Origin: Paramacrobiotus richtersi | Taxonomy: Eukaryota > Tardigrada > Eutardigrada > Parachela > Macrobiotidae | Length of the DNA: 34,444 nt | Reading direction: 5' to 3' | Assembly: GCA_034698045.1 (NCBI GenBank) | Contig: JAQGAU010000210.1 | Span: 1-34,444 of the forward strand | In this document: in pieces, positions 21,210 through 31,330 of the stretch | Numbering within the stretch: position 1 is the first letter of the stretch | Layout of the letters: the number at the start of each line of letters is the position of its first letter | The notes under the pieces: model-generated | Told to the model about the DNA's origin: nothing | Seen by the model: the letters and a program-made list of their open reading frames with translations, nothing else | Databases searched by the model: none | Made by a program: the position numbers and the translations under genes

Positions 21210-21642
21210 ACAAGGCAGTGGCACGACATTTTGAACTCGGAAAGTTTCGGCTCTTTTTCTATAATTACAACTAATTATGTAAGTAATTAAAAAGATTAGC
21301 TTGGGTGATGACGAGTCCGAGGAACCGCGGGACAAAATCCCAAAGATGGGAAGTTGCAATGTCGTCAGTGCTACCGCCCTTGTAGGTAAACAGTAACAGC
21401 ACTTCCTGTATTGACTATGGCATGTACAACAGTTTATGTCAGCGCAGGCTGTTGCGCAGCAAAATTCCATTACCGCCGTACTTAACCATAGGCGAATGCC
21501 CATCTTTGGGATTTCGATCTCCCGCGGCTCCTCGGACTCGTCATCACACAACCTAATCTTTTTAATTACTTACATAATTAGTTGTAATTATAGAAAAAGA
21601 GCCACAATTTTCCGAGTTTAAAATGTCGTGCCACTGCCTTGT
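21210..21642. mobile_element. Long-inverted-repeat (foldback) element, 433 bp
   Basis: Arms 21210-21350 and 21499-21642 are reverse complements over about 140 bp with scattered differences. They start ACAAGGCAGTGGCACGACAT and run through CTTTTTCTATAATTACAACT and GATGACGAGTCCGAGGA to CCCAAAGATGGG. The 148-bp centre is unpaired. There is no coding capacity. If the element starts at CAAGG, a TCA flanks both ends (21208-21210 and 21642-21644), a possible 3-bp target duplication of the PIF/Harbinger size class. The family is not certain. Confidence 0.8.
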
Positions 21643-21957
21643 CAGCTTTCACGTCCCTTTCCTTCCCACGACTCGGCCCATTTTCCGGGGACCAAGAAGT
21701 GAATCCGGTCTTTATTTTTGTGCCAACTTACTTGTGCTACAAATTAGCCACCACCTGTTTCGCGATAGGTGCAATTTTTATTTTCAATCATTCGCAGCCG
21801 CGCTGTTCTATCGTAGATATAACAACAGGCTATTTGTACACATATCCACATGTCGTTACGCACGCCGCCCATGACACTTCATCATGCAATAACCACCTTG
21901 AGCACAAAAAAATGCAGACTAGAGTTGATGTATGTTTCCAAATTTCCAGTGGTGCAG

Positions 21958-21963
21958 TTTATT
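21958..21963 (-). terminator. Poly(A) signal overlapping stop codon, CBM14 copy 4
   Basis: AATAAA on the minus strand includes the TAA stop (21959-21961). A run of seven T followed by GTGCTC begins 45 nt after the hexamer. Confidence 0.55.
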
Positions 21964-23038
21964 TTGCCGCTTTGGCTTTGCCGGGGATTGGCCGGACATC
22001 CCATGTAAGGGTGTAGAGGTTGTCAGACCGTCCTTGAGCTCCAAGGCCAAACTGCTGGTAATTGTCCTGGTCATCGAGCAGCGGTACATTGGCGCCTTGG
22101 TACAGACGGCTGTTGCTGTAGTCGTAAAAGTTCTTGGCCTGGTTGCAGTCAACTTCCCAGAACCAGTGGCACACCAGGGTGATTTGGTTGAACAACTGCA
22201 CAAACGACATATTTTAATTGATGCGTCGATGTAAAGCACTTTTTATGCGTTGTTACATCTTAACGTGCCAAACCCGTTTATGCAATATTGCAGGTTACGT
22301 TTCGAATTCTAAATACATGTATTAGCACTTAAGTAAGAATGGCACTCACTGTCATATTCGGGCAGATGTACGAGGTCTGGTTCCCACTGATATCACATCG
22401 GCGAACAACTACAAGAATCAGTATAATGCCAAAACCCGTTCGGGATCGAAATTTTTCTACGCCTTACCTTGACATTTGAACTCGGTATCGGCGTAATAAC
22501 CGGGTGACACGGTGGAGCAGTCGAAGCTTCCTTGCGGAATATCGTTGGCGTTGTAGGTCGGGTAGTCTTGGCCGGCGCGGGCGCTGACGAATAGATTGTA
22601 CATGTCCTCATTGGTCAACTTGTTGCGACCACTCAATTTGTCCAGCGCGCTCCATACTCCGGGATTCTGGGCTTTCACGGCTCGCTTGACCTTTTTGCAA
22701 TGGTTACACGGTTTAAACCCAAATTATGTTAACCAATAGGTCTAAATTTAGATCGGGCGCAAGTCTTTATATCTTGCAACGAAAAGATACTGCAGCACCG
22801 CCTGTTTTACAAAAATTGATCAGTAATTAATTCGTACTTCTTGTACCTTGATTGAAGTATAGCTTGTTCGCACAAGTCACGGCAGCTGCCGAATATTAAC
22901 GGTCATACATTATACAAAGATTTACAGCATGGTCTAACATTTAGTATTTGTAAACATTGAAATATTACTGTTTCCGAAACCTACCGGCGTGGCATATGAA
23001 ATTCCCAAGACAATGGCAAGAACAAATAAAGTCTTCAT
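21959..23038 (-). CDS. CBM14 chitin-binding protein, copy 4
   Basis: Exons 22985-23038, 22468-22690, 22350-22408 and 21959-22195 give an intact 190-residue protein with signal peptide MKTLFVLAIVLGISYATP and the six-cysteine chitin-binding domain. Exon 2 begins with the LDKLSGRNKLTNED version shared with copy 3, but its 3' end reads STVSPGYYADTEFKCQ, shared only with copy 5. Exon 3 reads CDISGNQTSYICPNMT, whose Asn-Gln-Thr adds a potential N-glycosylation site. Intron 3 is 154 nt, against 65 nt in copies 1, 2, 3 and 6. Exon 4 uses VDCNQAKNFYDY. The pattern suggests that copies 4 and 5 are sisters, with exchange between copies 3 and 4 in exon 2. Confidence 0.92.
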
Positions 23039-23108
23039 TTTGACAACGTTGTAAAAGAAGTTTTCGGTAGACACTGAAAGTGTACACTGCTCTGGTGTGA
23101 TGTAGACG

Positions 23109-23321
23109 GTATTTATCCAACTTCCTGTAATTGCAGCCGGTAATTAAGTTGCGCTGTGATATAACAGAGCTTTGGCAGGATGTTCGTTAAATTTAATTTA
23201 TGGCAGTAGGGTTTAAAGATTTTGTCAACGACCAATCGTGCGACCGGAAAATGCACTCTATTAAAGATTAAAATGATCTTTCAGTGGTTACGGACAGTAC
23301 ATAACGTTCGCTGGCAATGAT
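23109..23321 (-). promoter_or_regulatory. Upstream control region of CBM14 copy 4
   Basis: TATA-like GGATAAATAC (23109-23118, 72 bp before the ATG), a TAATTAAGTTGC/GTGATATAAC block (23141-23165), GTCAACGACCAATCGTGCGA (23224-23243) and GGACAGTACATAACGTTCGC (23292-23311). Confidence 0.55.
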
Positions 23322-24710
23322 CCTTCAAATTACAAACGTGAGTTATTGCGGATATTGATGTCTAACGGGCTAATTAACAATTGTAAGCTGCTGTCTGTAG
23401 AAATTAATTGACCAATCTTGTTCGAGCTTAAAATAAGCACATTTGATTTTCGGTGGTGATACTACCGGTGTTGTTAAAGGTCAGACTATACAATAAAGCC
23501 ATACTGAGAAAACTATTATACAGTTCACTGTTGTTCACAATGTTGACTACTCGAATTTTTAAATCGACTCCTGCAAGAGAAACCTGTTGTCACGGCATTC
23601 GATGACACATTTGGAAATCAATTTTTTTATACATCTATATAATTCATGAAGGCATGGTTCTACATCTTGAGTCCGGTACGATACTGCTAATATTATCCCA
23701 ACAGAAAATTAAACTGTAATTGCAGAGATGGATTCGAATAATTGTGATTCATGAAAAGGCGGTATATGCGTTCGAACTTCGAACAACAGTCCGAATGAAT
23801 GAATCCGCCGTTTTTGCCCAGGTTTCAGTCCCATCTGTCGTGCATTAATTAGCCACCGTCCGTAATGGTACTTATTACATAATTAATGGTAGTTATAGTA
23901 ATGGTGGTTAGTACGCAATTGTATGATCTGAATCCTTTACACGCTTCGATGCGAAGTTGCCGATGGTGTGCAAATGAACGTTACAAGTTTATTACTTTTA
24001 TATTACACTTAGTTATTATGTACTTGATTTAGTACGGTTCTGTTATGGCTGGGAAGATAGTATCGTAACGGGCAGGCGTGTACGGTTGTCATTCTTTAGC
24101 TTTCCGGCAATATTCTTTCTCGAAGTGGTACATGTTGAGGGAAGTGGAAAAGCGTGTGTTCCTCATCCTCCATAACTTGGACTGGCACAGCCGTTAGTTT
24201 CTGCCGATGCCCGTCCCATCGTGATTTGTCTCACTGCCGTCGATCTCGCCAGGCGGACGATCCAGTACGTCTTCGCTGTAATAACTACTTAGTATCCGTC
24301 TCGGGATAATTGGAAACGTGGCGCGAAGTACGCTAATTAAGGGGGCGACGTTTTCCGTCCTAAGAGGCCCAGCTCAGTTATTAAGCCACACATTAAGAGC
24401 TAATTCGTATTGGAACCACCGTGCACTTGGTTCAGTGTCAGGAAGGATTTCTTGTGCCCATATGAAAGTTCTAAACCCATCCGCAATCTGAACTCAACTA
24501 GTGTTCGTACATTCGCTCGTCCTTGGCGTTCTACGATTGGGTGTGGTTTTTAATTTTTCTTAGCAACCCCCAGCCAATCTAAAACAGGCTGTATATTCAA
24601 ACTTCGTTACATACACACTGCCATGGCACTTCCTGCAGTGATCGATGTGAGCAAAAAAATGCCGACCAGAGGAAATGAACAGTCAATAAAAAAAATTATA
24701 GCGGTGCAGT
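23322..24710. other. No gene recognised; repeat-unit flanks
   Basis: The first 150 bp and the last 600 bp (24095-24710) are flanks of the duplicated gene unit, the latter aligning with 12651-13285 beyond copy 2. The middle has no open frame of note and no recognisable element. Confidence 0.5.
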
Positions 24711-24715
24711 TTATT
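24710..24715 (-). terminator. Poly(A) signal overlapping stop codon, CBM14 copy 5
   Basis: Minus-strand AATAAA contains the TAA stop (24711-24713), followed by conserved CTGCACC and, further on, a TTTTTTTGCTCAC element. Confidence 0.55.
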
Positions 24716-25761
24716 TTGCTCCTTTGGCTTTGCTGGGGATTGGGCGGACATCCCAGGTGAGGGTATAGAGGTTGTCAGACCGTCCTTGAGCTCCAAGGCC
24801 AAACTGCTGGTAATTGTCCTGGTCATCGAGCAGCGGTACATTGGCGCCTTGGTACAGACGGCTGTTGCTGTAGTCGTAAAAGTTCTTGGCCTGGTTGCAG
24901 TCAACTTCCCAGAACCAGTGGCACACCAGGGTGATTTGGTTGAACAACTGCGCAAATTACATTCATTAATGTATCGATGCAGAACGTTGTAAAACTACTT
25001 GTTAATGTTCCGTTAAATGTTACATCTTGCTACGTATGTTACTGTACTTCGCCCATTTTTGCAGTAAAACACTAAACTCGTTAAACTTCACATTAAACTG
25101 ATACAAAATGTTTCATGTTTTTAGCACTCAATTTAGCAGTAATGCCACAATGGTACTCACGGTCATATTCGGGCAGATGTACGAGGTTTGGTTTCCATTG
25201 ATATCACATCGGCGAACAACTACAAGAATCAGTGTAATGCCAAAACCCGTTCGGGGTCGAAATTGTTCTACGCCTTACCTTGACATTTGAATTCGGTATC
25301 GGCGTAATAACCGGGTGACACGGTGGAGCAGTCGAAGCTTCCTTGAGGAATATCGTTGGCGTTGTATGTCGGGTAGTCCTGGCCGGCGCGGGCGCTGACA
25401 AACAGGTTGTACATGTCCTCATTGCTCATCTTGTTGCGACCACTCAGTTGGTCCAGAGCGCTCCATACTCCGGGATTTTGGGCTTTCACGGCTCGCTTAA
25501 CCTTTATAAAATTATTGCAAGATACAACCAGTTTTCATTAACAAAGGAATCTGGTCGTATGGCTTCACTTATACAGTACAGCGGCCGAGGTCACGGAAGC
25601 TATCGAAAATGTATAGGCTTATGCAAAGAACTATCGACTGTCCTGGTTCACTGGCAGTCTGTATAAAGATTTCCAATCGTGCAAATCTTTTTGTTTCTGT
25701 GACTTACTGGTGTGGCATAAGACGTCCCCAATACCACCGCAATGATAAATAAAGCCCTCAT
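24711..25761 (-). CDS. CBM14 chitin-binding protein, copy 5
   Basis: Exons 25708-25761, 25279-25501, 25161-25219 and 24711-24947 give an intact 190-residue secreted chitin-binding protein. The signal peptide is the most divergent of the family (MRALFIIAVVLGTSYATP). Exon 2 begins with LDQLSGRNKMSNED, as in copies 1 and 2, then switches to STVSPGYYADTEFKCQ, as in copy 4. Exon 3 reads CDINGNQTSYICPNMT with a potential N-glycosylation site. Intron 3, at 213 nt, is the longest in the family and shares sequence with that of copy 4. The tail ends WDVRPIPSKAKGAK. Confidence 0.92.
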
Positions 25762-25862
25762 TCTGACAACGTTACGAAAGAAGCTGTTGACAGCGATTGA
25801 AGAGTTACACTGCTTCAGTTTGATCAGAAAGCGACTGACATTGACAACAGTCCACAAGGCCG

Positions 25863-26087
25863 GTATTTATCCAAATTTCAGTAAAAATGCCGCGGTCATT
25901 AGTAAAGTCTACGGTATTGTGTAATGTAACGAGCTTTGGCACTAAATGATCGTGCAGTTTAACAAATAATAGCACGGTTAATCAATTAGTCAACGGCCAA
26001 TTAAGTCAGCCGGCGAATTTCTCTAATAAGGGTTGAAAAAACGTTCTTATGGTCACGGACAGTACATAGCGTTCGCCGGCATTGAAC
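25863..26087 (-). promoter_or_regulatory. Upstream control region of CBM14 copy 5
   Basis: TATA-like GGATAAATAC (25863-25872), a diverged GTGTAATGTAACGAGC block (about 25918-25933), GTCAACGGCCAATTAAGTCA (25998-26017) and GGACAGTACATAGCGTTCGC (26057-26076). Confidence 0.55.
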
Positions 26088-28514
26088 TTGCAAATACAAA
26101 TGCAAAATATTGCGGATACCAGTGCCTTCAAGCGGAAGCCGAATAAATTTCATTATTGTTTAGTAGTAATATCTTATTAGAAAAAAAAGCAAAACAAGGC
26201 CGTTATGTTTGCTTGAAATATCTCCGTTCGCTTCGGTTTTCATCGCCAGCGCAGCGGAGTGCGATTACCTAGTTTATTAATGCACTATAGACTGGTGTAC
26301 TAAATTAAATTTTATTTCAATTGCATAAAGAGGGCAGCACAATACTAGAAAAAGAATAGCAAAAAAACAAGAAGTCACGGATTTCGATCAACAAAACTAC
26401 TGTATCTGCCTACATACCAGAACTAACCACCTATCTACCAGGTGGAGCGCTTATAATTTCCCTGGTTATTTTGCTGGATATCTTCGCAATCATTGATCAG
26501 ACATGAACCATCTTACGTTTGGTTTGAAGAGCAATTCATTTTCTTCAAACCCTGATAGGAGGAGCGTATACGAAGAACATCGTATACTCAGACTGTTGCG
26601 TGTGGGGCAGTGCAAGCCGACATTTCCTCATGACCCACAAATTTGAAACTGGAACTGCTTATACTTTCTGGAAAACCTGATCATTCAAATTCGCTCTTTT
26701 TGTGCTCGTTGATTGCCGAATGTCATGTCGTAATGATGTGCAAAACATAGAAACCTGATTCCCCCTGGTACAATTTCTGTACCTGTTTAATTTTTAGTAC
26801 CAGTATTCTAATACAAAACGCGTTGTTTTTTATCATCTTTTTAGTACTTAGTTATTTCTGTGGTTCCTCTGGACTGGGTACGTTCGATCAGCTCTACGAA
26901 CGTGAGAACGTTGAGACGCAGGATTATAAAACGTTAAGCACTTCTGATGCGTTGTGCCTCGACCAGAAAATCGTTCGCAGTTATGATGGCAAGTGAGAGG
27001 ACCCGCACACGCAGGAGTTCTGAAACCGGAGGTACTTGCCATGCGCGGATAAAGCTATACATCGTGGTATCGTTGATTAATGCTAATAATTTGTCTTATA
27101 GCCCTCTGTTAAAGCGTCGCGCATATACGTCAGGGTACCGTGCTAGATGATGGGGGACGACGCCTATCTGTAGATAGATGATTCAAGAAAGCAGAAACCG
27201 CGTTTTTTTTACAACAGTGTTTGCCACCTTTCATTACGTAACCACCATACCGCACCTGTGTTTAATGCTGCTTTCTTGTTGAGGTATCAATGTTACATAA
27301 CTCCATATGTTTACTGCCATAAAACCTTCATCCTTAACAATTTCGGGAAAACCCCGCTGGACTGGAACAATTAACTACCCATAAAAATCAGTTACATAGG
27401 CTGGTGTTTTGGTACGGTATGTCTCGTGTAAACGCCTAGATACAAGCATTCGCGATCATTTTTTTAATAATCTACGGAAACTAAATTCAATACGAGTAGC
27501 TTTGAAAATTCAAATTATACTGACGAATACTTTGTCATAGACTAAACTATCTGATTTTTTTGGAACGGCATGAATTGAATGGAAACTGTGCGGCGTGTAA
27601 GCAGCTACATTATAAGGGCATTCGTGTGCTTGAAGATTATTTATAATTTAAGAACTCTTTGAGATGTAGTATGACCCGGCAGGATTTGGGGAACCAAGGC
27701 CTTACAGGCTTGCGGTTACTGTCCACATGTAAACATGATTCCGGTAGATCAAAAACCACGTTCGACCGACGAACGCGTTTACCCGCTCTTCATTCAAGCT
27801 GTCACCCTTATGTAAATGTCATTTCTTGCATATTTATGGACGTACTTAAAGTCGGTAGCGTAATTTGCGGCTTGCGGTGGACGCGAACAAATAAACCGCT
27901 CGGCTAACATATTGCCGGGCGAGCATGCTTGCGGTGCGCCTCAGCTTCAGCCACATACTGCACAACGAGTTTTCGACAACATTTTCTATTAACATTCAGT
28001 TAGCATTTGTCAACGCGCTTTTGAGAAATTGTCATTTAAGGTTTTATGGCGGTATGTTCGTTGTCGTGCTAGAATGGCCCGCGTACGATACTTTGGCTCG
28101 GCACCGTGTATATCTTGCTTGGCGAGAGCCAGAACGTGACCTTTGTGTTTATCTTGGAACGACTAGCACAAAAAGGGAACGAAATGTTCCGAGATTAGAA
28201 AATCGTGTCTGGTTTCATGTCAAGCGAAGCTTTATCACCTTTTGTGGACGATTTGTTCCCCTACCGAATTCCGTAATTTGTCGACTACGTTTGACATTTG
28301 AACTTGGCGTTATAAACACCGCGCATTTTGGTGTGGTTTTCTGTTATTAATCCTTTACAGCCGAGCTGGTCTCGATATCGCAGCAAGCTGTCTATTCGCA
28401 CATCATTACGTACACCGGTACACGGCCCATGACACGTCATGCAATGGTCTCTGAGCATAAAAAAATGCAGACTAGAGGAACCTCCATTCCTTCAGAATAT
28501 CCAGTGGTTACAGT
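26088..28514. other. No gene recognised
   Basis: Mostly AT-rich sequence without a coding signal I trust. A 141-codon plus-strand frame (27925-28350) lies in the 3' flank region of copy 6, where copies 2 and 5 have homologous but non-matching frames, so it is probably chance. The last 150 bp is the conserved 3' flank of the gene family. Confidence 0.45.
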
Positions 28515-28519
28515 TTATT
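28514..28519 (-). terminator. Poly(A) signal overlapping stop codon, CBM14 copy 6
   Basis: Minus-strand AATAAA includes the TAA stop (28515-28517); a T-rich element (TTTTTTTATGCTC) follows about 50 nt later. Confidence 0.55.
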
Positions 28520-29515
28520 TCGATGCTTTGGCTTTGGCTTTGCCGGGGATTGGTTTGACATCCCAGGTGAGGGTGTAGAGGTTGTCTGCACGGCCTTGAG
28601 CTCCGAGACCGAATTGCTGGTAGTTGTCCTGGTTGTCGAGCAGCGGCACATCGGCTCCTTGGTACAGACGGCTGTTGCTGTAGTCGTAGAAGCTCTTGGC
28701 TTGGCTGCAGTCAACTTCCCAGAACCAGTGGCACACCAAGGTGATTTGGTTGAACAGCTAGATAATCAATCAACGGCTCAGAAACATGCTCGAACAACGA
28801 GCGCTCAACAACATGCACTCACGGTCATATTTGGGCAAATGTACGAGCTCATGTTTCCGTTGACGTCACAGCGGCGGACGACTAAAAATGTCAAGTTCAG
28901 GTACTGACAAGGAAACTGCGTTGGTCTAGTTACCTTGGCATTTGAAGTCGGTGTCGGCATAATAACCGGGTGGCATGGTGGCGCAGTCAAAGCTTCCTTG
29001 AGGGATGTCGTTGGCGTTGTAGGTCGGATAGTCTTGGCCGGCGCGGGCACTAACAAACAGGTTGTACATGTCCTCATTGCTCATCTTGTTGCGACCACTC
29101 AGTTTGTCCAACGCGCTCCATACTCCTGGGTTTTGAGCTTTCACGGCTCGCTTGACCTTTGCAAAATGGTTATGCGGTAAAGTCTGCTTCCAGTAAACAA
29201 ACAACAGACCATTGAATAAAGTGCAGACAGCAGCTTGCCGTTATCAAGTTCAAGGTTGTTATTCCTCGCAAGGGTACAAAGAAATCTCCGTTACCATACA
29301 TTTATGAATTAGTTAAACATGATAGCTTGCTGTATACATAGGGCACGGAAGCTACCGAAGATGTAGGCTCAGGCATTACTCAAAGAACTACTGACAACTA
29401 GGCTTAACCTTGTCAAGATTTGTAAAGATTTAATAGTATTCCGACAGTTTCAGTAACTTACGGGCGTGGCATAAGCAATCCCCAAGACAATGGCAAGAAT
29501 AAATAAAGTCTTCAT
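28515..29515 (-). CDS. CBM14 chitin-binding protein, copy 6
   Basis: Exons 29462-29515, 28934-29156, 28823-28881 and 28515-28757 give an intact protein of 192 residues. The signal peptide is MKTLFILAIVLGIAYATP. Exon 2 combines LDKLSGRNKMSNED with GYYADTDFKCQ; exon 3 gives CDVNGNMSSYICPNMT. Exon 4 shares with copy 2 the variants CSQAKSFYDY and GADVPLLDNQDN, and is two codons longer at the end (WDVKPIPGKAKAKASK), giving a more basic tail. All splice borders and phases match the family. This is the last copy in the window on the right. Confidence 0.92.
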
Positions 29516-29620
29516 TTTTGACAACGTTATGAAAGAAGCTTTTGACAGCGACTAAAATTTTACACTGCTCAAGAATTGATCAGAAAGGCAACTGACAATG
29601 GTAGTGGTACAGTGCAGACG

Positions 29621-29850
29621 GTATTTATCCAACCTTCCTTAAGACAGCCGGCAATTACACGCATTGTATGATATAATCGAGCTTTGGCAGTGTTCGTTAA
29701 ATTTGAATTATGATAGTCAGCACGGCTAATAGTTTTGAGTCAACGGCCAATTGTGTGAGCCGGCAAATTGCTCTAGTTTGCTTTATTAAGGGGTTTTATT
29801 AATTACTCAATGTTCACAGACATTTGTACATAACGTTCGCTGGCATTGAA
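29621..29850 (-). promoter_or_regulatory. Upstream control region of CBM14 copy 6
   Basis: TATA-like GGATAAATAC (29621-29630), a GTATGATATAATCGAGC block (29666-29682), GTCAACGGCCAATTGTGTGA (29739-29758) and GTACATAACGTTCGCTGGC (29826-29844). In this copy a few extra bases split the start of the last block. Confidence 0.55.
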
Positions 29851-30121
29851 TCCCAGATACAAATGCGGATACTTGCCTTCAACGGATCTAATTAAGTTTT
29901 TATGGCCCTAATTAATTGGATGTTTTTGTTCGATTTTTGATTACACAGAATTATTTTGGTTGGTGTTTGCATTATTCGATCGGAATAACTCAAGACTATT
30001 AAGACTATTCTGCAACCGGCAGTTGTGTGTGTCGATGTTGATATAATAGCGATTGTTACCCGAAAAACAATTAGCCGCACGAAAATTTACGAACGCGTTT
30101 TGAAACTAGCTTATACGGACT

Positions 30122-30372
30122 TCTGATTTTTTTTTAATTTTTTTTAAACCTTTAAATACATCCGTTACTATACGCTGATTACGAAAGCCCTGTAGAAAAA
30201 TAAATTTTTTTTATTGATAAATATGAAAGTTTTTAATGTTTTCAATAAAATTTAATTAAATTATGTTTAAATAATTTAAAATATTTAAAATATTTATTTT
30301 TAAATCTTAAATAAATTTTATTTAAATTAATTTTTCAATTATTTAAAAAAAAATATAAATGTAGATACATGT
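30122..30372. repeat. AT-rich low-complexity tract
   Basis: About 250 bp of nearly pure A and T with T-runs and repeated TTTAAATAATTTAAAATATT-like words. It could be simple sequence or a matrix-attachment-type region; nothing shows a function. Confidence 0.7.
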
Positions 30373-31229
30373 AATTAAACGAGTAGTTTTGATTTTCTCT
30401 TCGTGCCGTTTTTCTAGTTTTCAGTTTGATTTGCTTTTCTGGTACAAACAAATACGCTCTGTTTATAAAAATGCACGCGTACGATACAGATACTTTCGTG
30501 CCACGTGCTTACAATTAAAACAGAGATTTTTTTTGTCTTAGTACCAAAAAACATTTTCCCAGCTGTCATGGCGAAACAAGTAATAAACGCGAACAAATTT
30601 GCCCCGGTACTGTTGACAGAATTCCATGTGAGTAGCGCATGTGCTCTAATTTTTATGCTCATTTCGGATATATGTATTGCGTAACCAACGATATCTGCCC
30701 ATTGGAAACGTAATTCGAGGAAGAGTGGTCTACAGTTCCCATGTGGACGGACGCCTACGCCAAATACCCGCCGGTTACGAGCCGTTTATGTTCAGTTTTG
30801 AGGTCCAAATCATTGTGTTTTACCCGCGAAAACACAGTTAGTCAGCCGCATATTATCTCTAGCACGATCGATGAAATGGATATCTGGCTGCATTGTCAGT
30901 CAGCAGTTGTCAGAATTAACAAATAATGGTTAATCATTCTGTTTTAACTGTTTTTGTTATGTAATCGGCCAGTGTGTAGCAACGCTGTTCGCGCGTCGGT
31001 GTAAACCAGCGAAGTATGCTAGCTTCGAGGCCGATCGCCATGCCCGGGCGGTGAGCAATCAAAAGGTTTATATATTCGTATTTAGGAAAGTGCACTCGCG
31101 TTTAGCGGGTACCGGGTGACCGAAACGAAGGAGCAGTTATTAATTTAATTGCCACAATTTAATTCCGCAGTCAAAAAAATTTCCAACGATTACCGCTGTT
31201 GATTACGCAATAACAGCGAGTCGCGGACT

Positions 31230-31330
31230 GACACACGGATATTCCGAAATACTGTTTCCTTGAGTACAATGTAGGACCGATGATTGTGCAGTTATAGCGC
31301 CCGACACACGGATACCGAAAAACACTGTTT
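31230..31330 (+). repeat. Short direct repeat pair
   Basis: GACACACGGATATTCCGAAA at 31230-31249 (continuing to 31257) recurs as GACACACGGATACCGAAA at 31303-31320 (continuing to 31330), both followed by ACTGTTT within a few bases. Spacing is 73 bp. No function is apparent. Confidence 0.6.

Noticed and set aside
21304-21332. Hammerhead-ribozyme-like TGATGACGAGTCCGAGGAAC in the foldback arm
   Set aside because: The core lacks a proper CUGAUGA plus GAAAC arrangement and a cleavage triplet with closing stems; the likeness comes from a short GC-rich word present in both arms.
27925-28350. 141-codon plus-strand open frame
   Set aside because: No recognisable motif, it lies in flank DNA of copy 6, and it has no counterpart beside the other copies.
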